Positions 11,401-23,574 are shown, numbered from the stretch's first letter. The stretch: DNA of 64,000 nt from CAVSWT01 sp963782985 (GCA_963782985.1 CAWALU010000006.1:434001-498000); one strand, 5' to 3'. The notes: generated by a model not told the origin, from the letters alone. Translations and numbers: made by a program.

Positions 11401-13837
11401 TTTAAGCGGCTACGGCGCAAGTATATTTAGCAACTGGTTTAATCCCGATGCACAGTTTGCGCAAACTTCTCAAGCCAAGTTTGATGTTTTTGTGGGAAGA
11501 ACTTCGCATGAAGTTATTCAGGTGAGAAGCATAATTTATCCGTGGGCTATTCGTGTTGTTCGTACAATAATTTTATTTAGAACCGGAAGCGGTTACGTTT
11601 ATCGTGTTGATACCGGATGGAAAGCTGAAAGCGACGGCAAATTTGATTTCAGTTATAAGCTGAAAAAAGTGGGGGATAATACACCGGACCCAAGCAAAGC
11701 ACCGACAGAAAACATTGATACTCAGGAAATTTTTGAAATTCATCCTGGAATAGTAAACGGCTTATTCAACATAAAGAATATTACAGAGCAGGGAGATAAG
11801 TTCCCGCTTCAAACCACAGTGAAAAAAAATACATTTTATGTTGATGCAAATAATAACACTGTGTTTAATTCTGGCAGCGATTTTACATTGCCAGGTATGC
11901 TCAAAATGGTTGAGTTTGATTGCGATGTTGAAATTGAAGGAGTTGTTCAAGGTGCGGTAAATGGACGGGTTCCTTCAAAAAAAATGAGAGGATATGTACA
12001 ATTAGCGCCGATGGGAATTCCATTGTCCGATGATGCGCTGGAAAATTTACACATACTTCAAGGCGGCTCCATTGGCGGTCCGGCTGATTGTGTTATTGAT
12101 ATTGGTAAAAATGCACAGCTAATGCGGCTGAATAGAATTGATTGTAATAATGGAAAAGATGCTGCTGGTACAAAGCCAGTATTTTCGGCGGCAGGCAGAG
12201 GCAACGTAATTCTTCCGAAGGAAGGTTCGTGGAGTATGGTTATGCATGAGCATGATTCCGGCGAAGTAACTCCATTACCTGAAAATATTACTGTACCATT
12301 AATTAGAATTGGTGAAATACAAAAAATTGGTGATAAGCTAGAAGTTAATCCTAAACCTGATAACGAATTGCTGCGAGTTGCCAATCCAACTGAGTTATTA
12401 AGACTTCCAACAAACGGAACAATAAATTTTGGATACCTGCAAACTACCGATACACAAAAAGCATTATTCTTAACTCCTGCTTATCAAAAATTGCAAAACC
12501 TTTCTAACACGGCAAAGCTGATGAGTAAAACCCCACCGCTTTTTGCAGATGCATATCGTACAATAAGCGCTAAAGGAATATTTCCTAATATCGGTGATGC
12601 GGTTACAAATTTTGGCGATGCAATTGCACTGGATACAAACTTTGCAAAAAACGCAATTACTGATGCCGGTAAACAAGTTTTTGAATTGCTTCAGATAAAT
12701 GAAAAAGCCGGCGAAGAAATTGTAAAAGAAGGTTTGAAATTATTAAAGCAAGATCTTGATCCCACTAAATATTTTACGCTTCCGGAAAAGTGGTATTTAA
12801 TTGATGAAGATTATTTAAAAATTTATGTAAAGTATAAACGCGATAAAAAAGTTGGTAATACTACACAGACTATTCCCGGCGCTTTAAATTTTGATATTAA
12901 TTCATTTGCCGGTGCAGTTGAAGATAAATGTAAAAGCGTTATGAATGATCTTTCAATGGTTCTTGATTTGGGACCGTTTGAAAGTCTTATGACTATTAAA
13001 GGAAATTTTGATTCTAAAAAAGGATCTGAAGCAAGCTTTAAGGGAAGCGACAGTGATACAACATTTCCATCTCCCCAAATTGAGTTTAGCGATGCACTAA
13101 AAACTGTAATTGAAATTCTTCAAATACTTCAGGAACTGCAAGGCGCTAAATACGGAGATGCAATTAAAAAAGGATTAAAGATTGCAATGAGCAATAGCGC
13201 CGACAGCTGGGAATATAAATTTGAAGCAACAAAAGAAATACCGGTTGTAAAATTTCCTATTCCCGAATCGGTTTATAACGCCCCCACAACTCCGTTAAAG
13301 CTAGAAGCATATTTAAAAATCGGCGTTTACTTTAATGCCGCTCTGCAAGTAACTACTGATCCCGGTAAGCTTCTTCCAACTGCCGGAGCATTTTTAGATT
13401 TTGGAGCCAGGCTTTCAGTTATGTGCGTCTCGCTTGCGGCAGCAACTATTTACGCAGTCGGGCAAGCAGATTTGGCAATTGGAGCCGATACAAAAGTAGG
13501 TCCCAATTTAAAATTAAAATTTGGATTTGGCGCTCAAATAGTTGTAGGGCTTCCGGTTGTTGCAAATGTAAGCGTGCTCTATATGGTTGGAATTGAAATT
13601 TATTTGGATTCTCAAACTATTGCTGTAACTGCGTCAATGCTGTTCCAAGGTCATGCTGATATACTCGGCGGCATAGTTGGAATTACAATAACCATTGAAG
13701 CTAAGGGATCAGTCATCCGTACAAATGAAAGAACAGACTGCTCAGCTCAAGTAACCTTCGCAATTGAAATAAGTATTTTCTTAGTGATAGATATTGATTT
13801 CAGCACTTCGTGGCAGGAGAATAGACAGATTGCGTAG
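8472..13837 (+). CDS. Giant protein of unknown function, first of a pair; five frame breaks
   Basis: Reading through single-base breaks near 9240, 9502, 10481, 11082 and 11239 gives one protein of about 1,786 residues; each break needs removal of one extra base. The open pieces are 8472-9257, about 9240-9558, 9503-10504, 10482-11129, 11083-11275 and 11240-13837. Sequence flows sensibly across each break (for example DADEAA then PYGIDARN; FNTF then SGSAAIS). The start is ATG at 8472, just inside a TTG at 8460. There is no signal peptide. The N-terminal 70 residues look helical and charged; the rest is rich in beta-type sequence, Asn, Pro and Gly. The last 200 residues are alternating hydrophobic, glycine-rich strands ending in SWQENRQIA, which suggests a barrel- or sheet-like domain. 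I recognise no family. It is 54 bp upstream of a second giant gene, so the two are probably an operon. Confidence 0.65.
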
Positions 13838-13891
13838 TTATTAATTTGTTTGATTTTTTATAGAAATAATTTTTCATAAAAGGATTTTAAG

Positions 13892-16800
13892 ATGGAAAAA
13901 AACAGAAGGTTCACGATATTTGCTTTCCCCCAGGGTTTTAAAAATAACATATTAAAATTAAATATTTTATTTCTGCCGCGAAATCAAAACCCGCTTAACC
14001 CTGCCATTGAGGGGCATTCAATAATATCCGACTCAGTTTCTTTGGCTGATGCTAAACTATCATTTAACGCTCATATTGTTTCAGGCTTGGCTGATTTTCC
14101 GATGAACACAAATATTTCTGAAACAAGATTATTAAATGTTGTTAATCCTAATCCGGCAGATAAAAATTCTTTGTTTACAACTTTGGCAGGAAGTTTTCAA
14201 ATAACAAATCTTAACCAGGTAAATACTAATTTAAATATTAATAGTTCTGAAAAAGCGCCTGAGCCAATTAAGAAAGCAGATATTGATAGGTCGATTAATA
14301 AATACCTTCCTTTAACCTATCGTAAATCCTTTAATTTTGTGGCGCCAAGAATTAAGAATGCAAAGATTGATGACAGCTATCATTGCGCAATAAGAGATGC
14401 CGGCAAAAAAGACGGCTTTATAATTTCTCCTGACACAATTAGCTGGGGTAAAGTTTTTGCTTATGCGCTCCGGCATTCAGCGTTAGCAAAACAGCTTGGA
14501 ATTATTTATGAAACTGAATTAACTATTGAAGATACATTCTTTCCCGACGGCGGATGGCTTTATGTTGATCTAAATGATGAAAGCGATTTTTTCAAACAGC
14601 AAAAAGAATCCGCGGATGGAATTATTAGTAATACTATTGATGAAGAGAAGGACGGCTTCTACATAAAAAAATATGCGGCAAGAATTCCGGCTTTAACAAT
14701 GGATAGTGATAGAAGCGTTTTTGCGCCGCTTCAATTTCCGGTTCTTTTCAAAAAGAAAGAAAGCGACCCTGATCCGGAAGCCCCTGGAAAATTTGACCAG
14801 GCATTTATTGAAACTTCAGAATATGATGACGGGTTTGCAAAAATTGTGCATTCGTTTCAGCCGGTAAGTCATAACTTCCTGCATGAAGAAAGCGATGGAT
14901 TTCATCCCACAAAAGAAATGGGCATTAGGCTTGGCTGGGATGATGAGCAAATTTTGATTTGGTATATTCGTCAATTAATGGAAGATGAAAGCGCCGGAGT
15001 TGATAAGCGTCTTGATGCGCCTTTGGGTGTGCTTGGCTATAAAATAGATGTGCGGGAAATAGGAAATGCAATTTGGAACTCATTAAATGAAGTTAAAAAT
15101 AAAATTCCTCTTAAAATTAATGGAGATACTTTACCCGATTTCGCAGGCGAACTTCTTTACCAGGTTTATCCAAGTCAGCTTGACGGCGATAAAAATAAAA
15201 GTTACTGGCTGCCTATGTACTTTGCAAATTGGAACGGCAAAAGTATGGTTCTCCCAGATCCCGATGCAATTGAAATCTATCAGAATGATCAGGATGTACA
15301 GACCGATCCGCGAAACCTTCCCAACAATAAAGAGGGGACGGGCGTAACTGGTCCGGCGCAAAAAAATCTTAACAAAATGTATGACGCTGGTCCAATTGAT
15401 TCTCCATTACGATATGGAAATATTTATGAATTCAGAGTTAGGTTAAGTGATTTAACAAGCGGTGGTCCCGATATTAAATCCGAATCATTTAACGCCGGAC
15501 AAGCTCCAATTGCAGAATGTCATTTTAAAAGATTCATTGCGCCGAGCGGAGTTATATTAAATAACAACCCGGTAAATAATGATGATGAGTTTTTTGAAGA
15601 TGATCAGCTTGTAATTAAGCGTCCCTTGCTCGGCTATCCTTCTGTTGTGTTTACCGGTAAATATCCTAACGCAGTCGATTTATTAAAAGCTCAAGTAGCA
15701 GCCAATATCGAAATCCAAAAACAAAACACACAGAATATTGAAGAGTGGAATGCTAATCCTGATCCTAATAAACCTGAAGAACCGGAAACTTTTCCATTTG
15801 AACCATTAGGCATAGCAGACCCCGATGTGGAGAGCGTTGAAATAATTGTGGAAGTGCAGACTTTGAAAATGGATAATCTGCTTAGTTTATCGGGTAAAGA
15901 ATCGTATATAAAATTTTATACTACAAAAAGAAATTTCCCTGCTCAGTTTGATGGTGAACTTACTGTCCCTTTAGAATTTAAGGACTGCAATGTTTTAAAC
16001 TTCGGTGACCCGATGAGCCTTGGCGATTTAGGATTTACACAAGCTGAAATTGATGGAATGGATCAGCTTGTCCTTCCAACAGCAAGAAATATTCGATTAA
16101 CTCTTCGAGCAGTTTGCAAAGAAAAAGCCGGTTATTACGGACTTGAAAAAAGTGATCCGCAATTCAATACCCGTTACGGAAGAACAAGTAATGTTGTTTT
16201 TTACAGACCCTCAGTCAATGAAAAAAATCTTTTTGCTAATACAAGTCCCGCTGTAAAAATGAAAGGAATTTATTTGCAGCCCGATCCGCCAAAGCCTGCA
16301 TTCTTCGGTAATTTTACTGATCTCTTAGTAGGAAAACAGGAAGAAAAAATTCCTGATATGATTCAAAGATTAGCCCAAGAGCTTGATCTGGAAAATACCG
16401 GATTAACTTTAGTGGGAAGAAAAGGGGAGAGACTTCAATTCGGATGTTCAAATAGAATTAGGCACTCATTGGCGCCGGATCATTCCTCAATCACTTTTGC
16501 AAGCAAGGGAGATTTGATGAATCATTGGCTTTGCTGTTTGACTTTGCAAATAGAAAGAGACTGGACGTGGGATGCACTTGAAGATTTAAGTTTTGTACTA
16601 AATCGAAACAAAAAATTTAGAGAGGATCAGAACTCGGAAGATTTAGAAATTGGCGATATTGAAGTAAAGAAAACAATCTCTATAAATGCTCTTCAAAAAC
16701 CGGATAGAAGCTTTACTAAATTGATTTTTATTGATGCGGTTGAACCTAAGCACGATCCGAAATTTCCTGATCTAATTGATTTAACTTATACAATTCAGCC

Positions 16801-18101
16801 TAAATTTAAAGCTGATCACGCAGCGGAAAAAGATGATCCTCTGCAGCTTACTTTAACTTTGCCTGTTACAAATAATCCTGCTCAGCTTCCTCAAATTGCT
16901 TCGGCGGGGATTGCTCTTTCACCATATATTAGAAATGAAAAATATTCAGCCACTGAACCCCGTACGCGATATTTGTGGATTGAATTTAAAGAACCAGTTC
17001 AAGATCCTAATGATCTTATATTTTGCAAGAGTGTTGGCGTACGCACCCGATCAATTGTTGAGTAATAATAATCCGGAATTATTAGTCCCGCCAACTGAAC
17101 CATCTTTGCCGATTGACCCTGAATATATTCGGGTAATTACACCTGGACAATCAGACGATGAAGCAGGGATTAGCGCAATGCAGCCGATGGAAAAAGCAAT
17201 TGATTCCGACAAGCATTATTTGCTTCCGCTGCCTCCCGGCTTACATTCGGAATCGGATGAACTGTTTGGATTTTTTACTTATGAATTGCGGTTAGGTCAT
17301 TCAAAAATTTGGAGTACTGCACAAGGAAGATTCGGCAGAGCTTTAAGAGCAACCGGAATGCAGCATCCAGCTCCGACATTAACTTGCATCTGCAATCGTG
17401 ATGAAGAAAAACTTTATATTACGGCACCTTACGCTGTAGCGGTTCACAAAGGGAAAAATGTAACTTCAAAACCGCCGCGTTCTTCCATCTGGGCTTTGCT
17501 TTATGCGCAGGTAAAACAAGCTGATAATAAAGATTTTAGAAATGTTCTTTTGGATGAAAAGAAACTTGATTGGCGAATTCGTGTTGAGCATAAAAAAGAT
17601 GTTAAGTGGATTGAAAAATATGATGACTACCAAATTAATACTTTAAAATATATTTCAATCAAAAACACTAACAATGAAATAAATTATGGCAATATACAGC
17701 AGGTTTATAAGTTAGCTGACCTTACAAATGTTAATAAAGATTCTACCAAATACGGAACTGGAATTTGGACTAATAAAGAAATTAACCAAATTTTAAATTT
17801 GTTCGGACTCCCATTAGATGTGTCTTTAAGTGTTTTGTGTGTAGAAATGCTTCCGCATATTTCAAATATTTATGAGCATGTTAATTCGTTAAACAATCAA
17901 AAGATAAGAACTAATCTTGGTAAAATTGTAAACGAAGATCAATTACCAAATGAAGAAGAAATAAATTATAGAAATAATGTGAACGAAGTTAATTCAATTT
18001 TTAATGACATTAGGCCTTTGAGCAATCAGCTGGGCGAGTTTAGAATTTTACGAACATCGCCTCTTACTGAAGTGCCTTTTGTCTGCTGTACGGAATGTTA
18101 A
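13892..18101 (+). CDS. Giant protein of unknown function, second of the pair; one frame break
   Basis: About 1,402 residues when one extra base near 17024 (a T run, 'atatttt') is removed. The first piece is 13892-17065; the second continues as ARVLAYAPDQLL to 18101. The ATG is preceded by AAAGGA with good spacing. There is no signal peptide and no TM helix. The protein is acidic and rich in Pro, Asp and Asn, with islands that look conserved: FLPRNQNPLNPAIEG near the N-terminus, PDGGWLYVDL, IRLGWDDEQILIWYIRQL, and near the C-terminus a block FGRALRATGMQHPAPTLTC followed by a predicted beta region. The C-terminus has a pair of cysteines (VCCTEC). I do not know the family. Its tight coupling to the preceding giant gene and the lack of secretion signals suggest a large cytosolic, or non-classically exported, two-protein assembly. 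No function can be assigned from the sequence. Confidence 0.72.
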
Positions 18102-18557
18102 AAAGTTCTTTTCCTTACAGAAAATTTTTAGCAGTCACAAGATTATTTTTTGCGGCTGCTAAATTATTATTTACATTTTCATATAATCAAATCTTAACAA
18201 CTTTACTCACTCCTAAAATTAACTTTCTCAATAATTATTTTCACTTATAAAAAATATAGCTGCATATCAACAAAATTGCATACTGCCTAATCATCTAACT
18301 CTTCCTCTAGATTTAGTATTAGATTTAAGTTAAACTGTTTTTGTTCTTCTCCAACTATGGCTCTCAATATTAAATAATTGTTAAAAATAAATTAAAAACC
18401 TTAAAATTATTCGTTAGATGAAGTTTATTAAATAAAGTAGAAAATCAATATTGCAGGCTACTATTTTTAAATAGATATTTGGGAGAAATTTTTTAAAAAA
18501 ATATCTCTTCGAACAATTACATTTTTATTTTATCAATTTAAAAAAAGGAGTTAGAGC
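18102..18557. other. Intergenic region upstream of the Oar-like receptor
   Basis: 456 very AT-rich bases without a credible ORF, tRNA or strong terminator. The last bases carry a clear ribosome binding site (AAAAAGGAG) for the receptor gene. It must hold the 3' end of the giant operon and the receptor's promoter, but I cannot place a consensus Bacteroidota TAnnTTTG box confidently. Confidence 0.5.
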
Positions 18558-21500
18558 ATGAATAATTATATTACAAAGTTACAATTATTAATTGTAGCTA
18601 TTGTTTTTATACTTTCCGTTCCGGCTTGGAGCCAGGGTTTAACAACCTCTGCAATCCATGGAATGATAACAGACCAAAATGGCGATCCGCTGCCAGCAGC
18701 TACAATAATTGCGGTTCACAATCCGACAGGGACACAATATGGAATAACTTCCCGAAGCAATGGTTTATATAATCTTTTAGGGCTTAAGGTTGGCGGACCC
18801 TACTCAATAACAGTTTCATATGTTGGTTACGCAGTAAATAAAAAAGAAGGAATTCAACTCGAACTGGGGCAAGATTTAGAATTAAATTTTTCTTTAAGTG
18901 AAAAAGCTGTTGAATTATCCGAGGCTACAGTCTATGGACAAAAAAATACAATTATAAGTTCTGCAAGAACCGGCGCTTCACAAAATATTTCCACAAAAGA
19001 GATAGAAACTATTCCAACTATTAGCAGGCGCTTCCAGGATTTTTCAAAAATGTCCCCTCAATTTTCCGGCGCTGAAAATGGTTATCAATCCGGTTCAGGC
19101 TCCTCTGCCGGCGGAAGAAATAATAGATACAATAATATTCAAATTGATGGAACGCAGTACAATGATCTCTTCGGGTTAGGCGCGTCAGGTACGCCGGGCG
19201 GACAAACAAATACTACCCCAATAAGTTTAGATGCTATTCAAGAGTTTCAAGTTGTTATTGCTCCTTATGATGTGAGACTTGGAGGTTTTACCGGCGGCGG
19301 AATAAATGCAATTACAAGGGGCGGTTCTAATACTTTTCATGGATCTATTTATGGTTATGGCAGAAATGAAAACTTTGTGGGTAAAGCAGGTTTTAAAGAA
19401 GATAATCCCGCTACAACTGTAAATGAACAAGAGTTTGCTGAGTTCAAAGAATACCAAACAGGCCTTAGGCTCGGCGGACCAATTGTAAAAGACAAAGTTT
19501 TCTTTTTTGTAAACGGCGAACTTGGAAGAAGAGATCAACCCCTTTCTAATATTTCACTATCACAAGGTCCAGCAAATGCTCAAGCTCTTGCTGAAAGATT
19601 CAGTTCAATTTTAAAAAATACTTATGGCTATGACCCGGGCACTTATCAAACCTTTACTGCTCAACAACCGAGTGATAAAATTTTTGCGAGATTAGATTTT
19701 AACCTTTCTCAAAATCATAAGCTTACTTTACGAAATAATTATGTTAATGCTGATAGAGACATTATTAATAATAGAGATTATAATAATAGAATAAGCTTCT
19801 CAAGCTATAATTACCGAATTAACAGTAAAACAAATTCCGCCGTTGCGCTTTTAAATAGCACATTCGGAAACAATATGTCAAATGAATTGATTGTAGGTTA
19901 CACAACTATTCGTGATAGAAGAGCGGGGACATTTGCAGATGCGCCTGAAATACAGATAAATGAAACAGGATTAAGATTAACCGCGGGACCGGATCAATAC
20001 TCATCTGCAAACGAGCTTGATCAGAATATATTTGAGTTCACAAATAATTTTACATACCTAACCGGTAATCATGTTCTTACATTTGGAACTCATAATGAAT
20101 TTTTTTCATTTAGAAATTTATTTATAAGAGCTTTCTTCGGGTATTATCAATTTGCAAATTTAGATGCGTTTGAAAGAGGAAGACCTTCCGGTTATACGAG
20201 AACTGTAAGTAGAACCAGCGACCCCGAACCTGCCGCGGAATTCGATGTAAATCAATTTGGCTTTTACGCGCAGGATGAATGGAGCTTAATGCCTAACTTC
20301 AAATTAAATCTTGGCGTAAGAGTAGATATTCCAATATTCCCTCAGGCGCCTGCAGCTAATGACTCGGTTTCAAAATATTATCCTGCTTATTCAACTAACA
20401 ATATACCAAGTGGAAATTTATTATTCTCTCCGCGCCTTGGGGTTAACTGGGATGTTAACGGCGATGGAACAATGCAAGTTAGAGGAGGAATTGGAATTTT
20501 TACAGGACGCGTTCCTTATGTTTGGATGTCAAATAATTATGGCAACACAGGTACAACCTTGGCAGAATTGGGGCAAGCAAGCGGAGATACTGTGAGGTTT
20601 ACAATTGATCCAAATAATTTGCCGGGCGTTGGCGACCCGGGAACTGGCGCCGCTAGTTTCAGATCGGAAATTGATCTTGTTGATCCCGATTTTAAAATGC
20701 CTCAGGTGCTAAGATTTAACGCCGCTTTAGATCATAAACTGCCATTTGATTTTATAGGCACTCTTGAATTTCTTTATTCTAAATCTGTAAATGATTTAAT
20801 TTATCAAAAAGTAAATCTTTTAGATCAGACCGGCGTAGATGTAACAGATGGAAGACCAATTTTTGGCGGAACTAATTCGGGCAATAATAATTTTAGAGAT
20901 ATGTTATTGTTAAAAAATACAAGCGAAGGCTCTCAATATAATATAAGCTTTCAATTGCAGAGGAATGTCGCAAAAGGGATTTCCACAAATTTAGGTTACA
21001 CTTACGGCAGCTCAAAAGATCAGAATAGCGTGTTGTCATCGCAAGCCCAATCCCAAATGAGATATAATCCCGTAAGCGGAAGCCCAAATGATCCAGCATT
21101 AGCAACATCCACATTTGAAGTTAAGCATCGTGTTTTTGTCGCTTTAACTTACACGCAAGAATTCTTTAAAAACGCTTCAACTTCAATATCTCTTTATTAT
21201 AACGGACAGTCTGGTTTCCCTTTCTCATTTATTTACCAGGGCGATGTTAATAACGACGGTTTTGATGCAAATGATCTTTTCTATATTCCTAATGATAACA
21301 GCGAAATATTATTAGGTAAAATCCAATCGGGCAATTATGTTGCGGCGCCCCAATCTACTTATGATGAATTCAATTCTTTTATAGATAATAATGAATACTT
21401 AAAAGACAACAGAGGGTCAATTTCAGAAAGAAACGGCGCGCGCAATCCATGGCGGAATACTTTAGATTTAAAAATATCACAAGAAATTCCCGATTTTGTT

Positions 21501-21737
21501 GGAGTTGGACGTTTCCAATTATCTTTAGATATTTTAAACGTATTGAATCTTTTAAATAGTGAATGGGGATATGACGAAGGCGTATTCAGCACTTATCAAA
21601 TTGCTGGATTTCAGGGAAGGCTGGCGGATGGAAGACCGGTTTATTCTTTTAGTAAGCCGGCAAATAACACTCCTTTTGCCGCAGACGATTCCAATTCTCG
21701 CTGGGCAATGCAATTGGGTATTAGATACACGTTCTAA
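18558..21737 (+). CDS. TonB-dependent receptor, Oar-like, with carboxypeptidase-regulatory domain
   Basis: 1,059 residues, outer membrane. Signal peptide at about 1-26 (ending AWSQG); a carboxypeptidase-regulatory-like beta domain at about 30-115 (ITDQNGDPLPAATI..SRSNGLYNLLGL..GGPYSITVSYVGY); plug domain at about 125-260 (ETIPTISRRFQDFSKMSPQF, with a Gly/Ser/Asn-rich loop); and a long beta-barrel ending in aromatic Phe (MQLGIRYTF), the usual C-terminal insertion signal. The architecture matches Oar-type receptors rather than siderophore receptors. Those are implicated in protein or large-substrate transport and adhesion; the substrate here is unknown. RBS AAAAAGGAG precedes the ATG. It is followed by a strong terminator, so it is probably monocistronic. 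The sequence is intact over its whole length, unlike the genes just upstream. Confidence 0.88.
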   Translation: MNNYITKLQLLIVAIVFILSVPAWSQGLTTSAIHGMITDQNGDPLPAATIIAVHNPTGTQYGITSRSNGLYNLLGLKVGGPYSITVSYVGYAVNKKEGIQLELGQDLELNFSLSEKAVELSEATVYGQKNTIISSARTGASQNISTKEIETIPTISRRFQDFSKMSPQFSGAENGYQSGSGSSAGGRNNRYNNIQIDGTQYNDLFGLGASGTPGGQTNTTPISLDAIQEFQVVIAPYDVRLGGFTGGGINAITRGGSNTFHGSIYGYGRNENFVGKAGFKEDNPATTVNEQEFAEFKEYQTGLRLGGPIVKDKVFFFVNGELGRRDQPLSNISLSQGPANAQALAERFSSILKNTYGYDPGTYQTFTAQQPSDKIFARLDFNLSQNHKLTLRNNYVNADRDIINNRDYNNRISFSSYNYRINSKTNSAVALLNSTFGNNMSNELIVGYTTIRDRRAGTFADAPEIQINETGLRLTAGPDQYSSANELDQNIFEFTNNFTYLTGNHVLTFGTHNEFFSFRNLFIRAFFGYYQFANLDAFERGRPSGYTRTVSRTSDPEPAAEFDVNQFGFYAQDEWSLMPNFKLNLGVRVDIPIFPQAPAANDSVSKYYPAYSTNNIPSGNLLFSPRLGVNWDVNGDGTMQVRGGIGIFTGRVPYVWMSNNYGNTGTTLAELGQASGDTVRFTIDPNNLPGVGDPGTGAASFRSEIDLVDPDFKMPQVLRFNAALDHKLPFDFIGTLEFLYSKSVNDLIYQKVNLLDQTGVDVTDGRPIFGGTNSGNNNFRDMLLLKNTSEGSQYNISFQLQRNVAKGISTNLGYTYGSSKDQNSVLSSQAQSQMRYNPVSGSPNDPALATSTFEVKHRVFVALTYTQEFFKNASTSISLYYNGQSGFPFSFIYQGDVNNDGFDANDLFYIPNDNSEILLGKIQSGNYVAAPQSTYDEFNSFIDNNEYLKDNRGSISERNGARNPWRNTLDLKISQEIPDFVGVGRFQLSLDILNVLNLLNSEWGYDEGVFSTYQIAGFQGRLADGRPVYSFSKPANNTPFAADDSNSRWAMQLGIRYTF

Positions 21738-21762
21738 TAAAATATCTTTTAAAATATAAAAC

Positions 21763-21791
21763 AAAGCCCCGGAAATTATTTCGGGGCTTTT
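21763..21791 (+). terminator. Rho-independent terminator of the Oar-like receptor
   Basis: Perfect GC-rich stem AAAGCCCCG / CGGGGCTTT with an AT loop, followed by TTGATTTTT. It starts 26 bp after the receptor stop codon. Confidence 0.85.
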
Positions 21792-21906
21792 GATTTTTAA
21801 ATAAAAAGATTATCTTTAATTAAACAAAATCCTCAATCCAAACCGCGCAGTAATTTAAGAAAATTTATTTTTATCATATTCTTTTAATTAGTAAAGGATA
21901 ATAGTT

Positions 21907-22341
21907 ATGGAAACTGTAAGGCAAATACTTCTAAAAAAGGGACATCAAATTTACGCTATTCCTCCCGACGCTAAAGTTATTGACGCATTAAAGCTGATGT
22001 CAGAAAAAGGCGTCGGCGCATTGATAGTAATGGAGGGCGATAAGGTTGAAGGAATTATGTCTGAAAGAGATTACGCCCGTAAAGTAGTGTTGATGGGTAA
22101 ATCCTCGCGTGAAGCTTCAATAAAAGAAATTATGTCCCAAAAAGTAGTTTATGTAAATCCGCAGCAGAGCGTTGAAGAATGTATGGCATTAATGATTGGT
22201 AAAAAAATACGTCACTTGCCTGTAATTGAAAACGATAAACTGACCGGCATAATTTCCATCGGCGATGTTGTAAAAGCTGTAATTGGTGAAAAAGAATTTG
22301 TTATCGACCAGCTTACGCATTACATAGTCGGAATGCCTTAG
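21907..22341 (+). CDS. CBS-pair domain protein
   Basis: 144 residues made of two CBS motifs and little else: the first at about 15-65 (AIPPDAKVIDALKLMSEKGVGALIVMEGDKVEGIMSERD in substance), the second at about 80-135 (VNPQQSVEECMALMIGKKIRHLPVIE..LTGIISIGDVVK). Stand-alone CBS pairs bind adenine nucleotides or SAM and act as energy or ligand sensors for partner proteins. It is cytosolic with no signal or TM. RBS AAAGGA stands upstream. It is isolated by a terminator in front and a convergent gene behind, so the partner cannot be inferred from context. Confidence 0.88.
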   Translation: METVRQILLKKGHQIYAIPPDAKVIDALKLMSEKGVGALIVMEGDKVEGIMSERDYARKVVLMGKSSREASIKEIMSQKVVYVNPQQSVEECMALMIGKKIRHLPVIENDKLTGIISIGDVVKAVIGEKEFVIDQLTHYIVGMP

Positions 22342-22359
22342 CGTAGAAATTAAACCATA

Positions 22360-23538
22360 CTAATTCGGAAGATAAGTTTTTATTTGTTTCACTTCATAAA
22401 TGGCATTAATTTTTTTGTAATAACTTAGCGCGTCATTAAAATATTTTTTGCTTTCTTCATTCTTTCTTATTTCCTTATATAAAATTCCGAGTTCGTAAGC
22501 TGTTTCGGCTTTATTTAATTTGTTTCCTAACTCGTCATTTATGCGCAAGCTTGTTAGCAAATAATTTTCTGCTGATTCAAAATTATTTCTTTCCCGCTGA
22601 ATGATTCCTTTTATTTTATATGATTCCGCGATTGAAAGCCTATCATTAATTTTATTAGAAATCTCCAAAGATTTTTTTGCGAATGTATCGGCAATTTCCA
22701 ACTCGCCAATGCGGGAATAAGCATCGGCTTTGCTTAAATAAGAAATTCCCAGATGCTGAAGGCTATTCGATTTTAACGAATCTGCAATGCTTTCATCAAA
22801 CTTTTCAATTGCAAAATTATACTCGCGCTTTTTAAGATATAGCATTCCAATGTTATGTTTTAATTCAGCGGCGAGTTTATAATTATTTTTGTTTTCAAAT
22901 GTTGATAGCGCGATCTCATAATAATGTATTGCCGAATCAAAATTGCCTAAAATGTTTGCGATTATTCCTAGGTTTATTAAAATTTTTCCCTTCAAAAATA
23001 CATCCTCATCTCGCTCCAATAAGAGCAGACTTTTTTGAAAATGCTTTTGGGATTTGATTACGTTGCCGCGGTCGCCCTCAATTATTCCATTAAGATTTTC
23101 AACCTTCGCTAAGCCTTTATAATTATTTACAGCTTTAAAATTCTTTTCAGCGGATTTTAAATACTTATTAGATAATTCCCATTCGGCAATTTGGCTGTAG
23201 AGTTCAGCAAGAGCAAAGTAAGCTTCTGTTTTTTGATTTATGAGTTCATTTCTGTTTTTAACAAAATTAATAATGCTTTTATAAATTGATATTGAAATTT
23301 TAAGTTCGCCTGCATTCGCAAAATGTTTAGCAATTTCATTTAGAAAAACACAGAATCTTTTATCGTCTAATTTTTTTAAAGCGAATGTTACAAGTAAGTT
23401 TGAGTACTCAATTAAACTCACATTATCAATTTTATTGTTTTCAGCGAATGTGGAGAATTCTTTTATGTCGTTTTTATTAAAGAAGTGCAGCGAAGTTTCA
23501 TTTAATAAATCTTTAATATTTTCTGTATTTGGTTTCAA
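22360..23538 (-). CDS. Tetratricopeptide-repeat protein
   Basis: 392 residues consisting almost wholly of TPR helix pairs from about residue 60 on (repeats such as AYFALAELYSQIAEWELSNKY, LINLGIIANILGNFDSAIHYY, ELKHNIGMLYLKKREYNFAIEKF). There is no signal peptide, kinase or DNA-binding domain, so it is a cytosolic scaffold. Similar proteins can carry an N-terminal HTH or a C-terminal cyclase or kinase; none is seen here. It lies 36 bp downstream of a small lipoprotein gene on the same strand and is convergent with the CBS gene. Start ATG at 23538. A precise role cannot be given. Confidence 0.85.
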   Translation of the reverse strand: MKPNTENIKDLLNETSLHFFNKNDIKEFSTFAENNKIDNVSLIEYSNLLVTFALKKLDDKRFCVFLNEIAKHFANAGELKISISIYKSIINFVKNRNELINQKTEAYFALAELYSQIAEWELSNKYLKSAEKNFKAVNNYKGLAKVENLNGIIEGDRGNVIKSQKHFQKSLLLLERDEDVFLKGKILINLGIIANILGNFDSAIHYYEIALSTFENKNNYKLAAELKHNIGMLYLKKREYNFAIEKFDESIADSLKSNSLQHLGISYLSKADAYSRIGELEIADTFAKKSLEISNKINDRLSIAESYKIKGIIQRERNNFESAENYLLTSLRINDELGNKLNKAETAYELGILYKEIRKNEESKKYFNDALSYYKKINAIYEVKQIKTYLPN

Positions 23539-23574
23539 TTTATTACTCCCGAAATATTATAAAATTATGATTTA

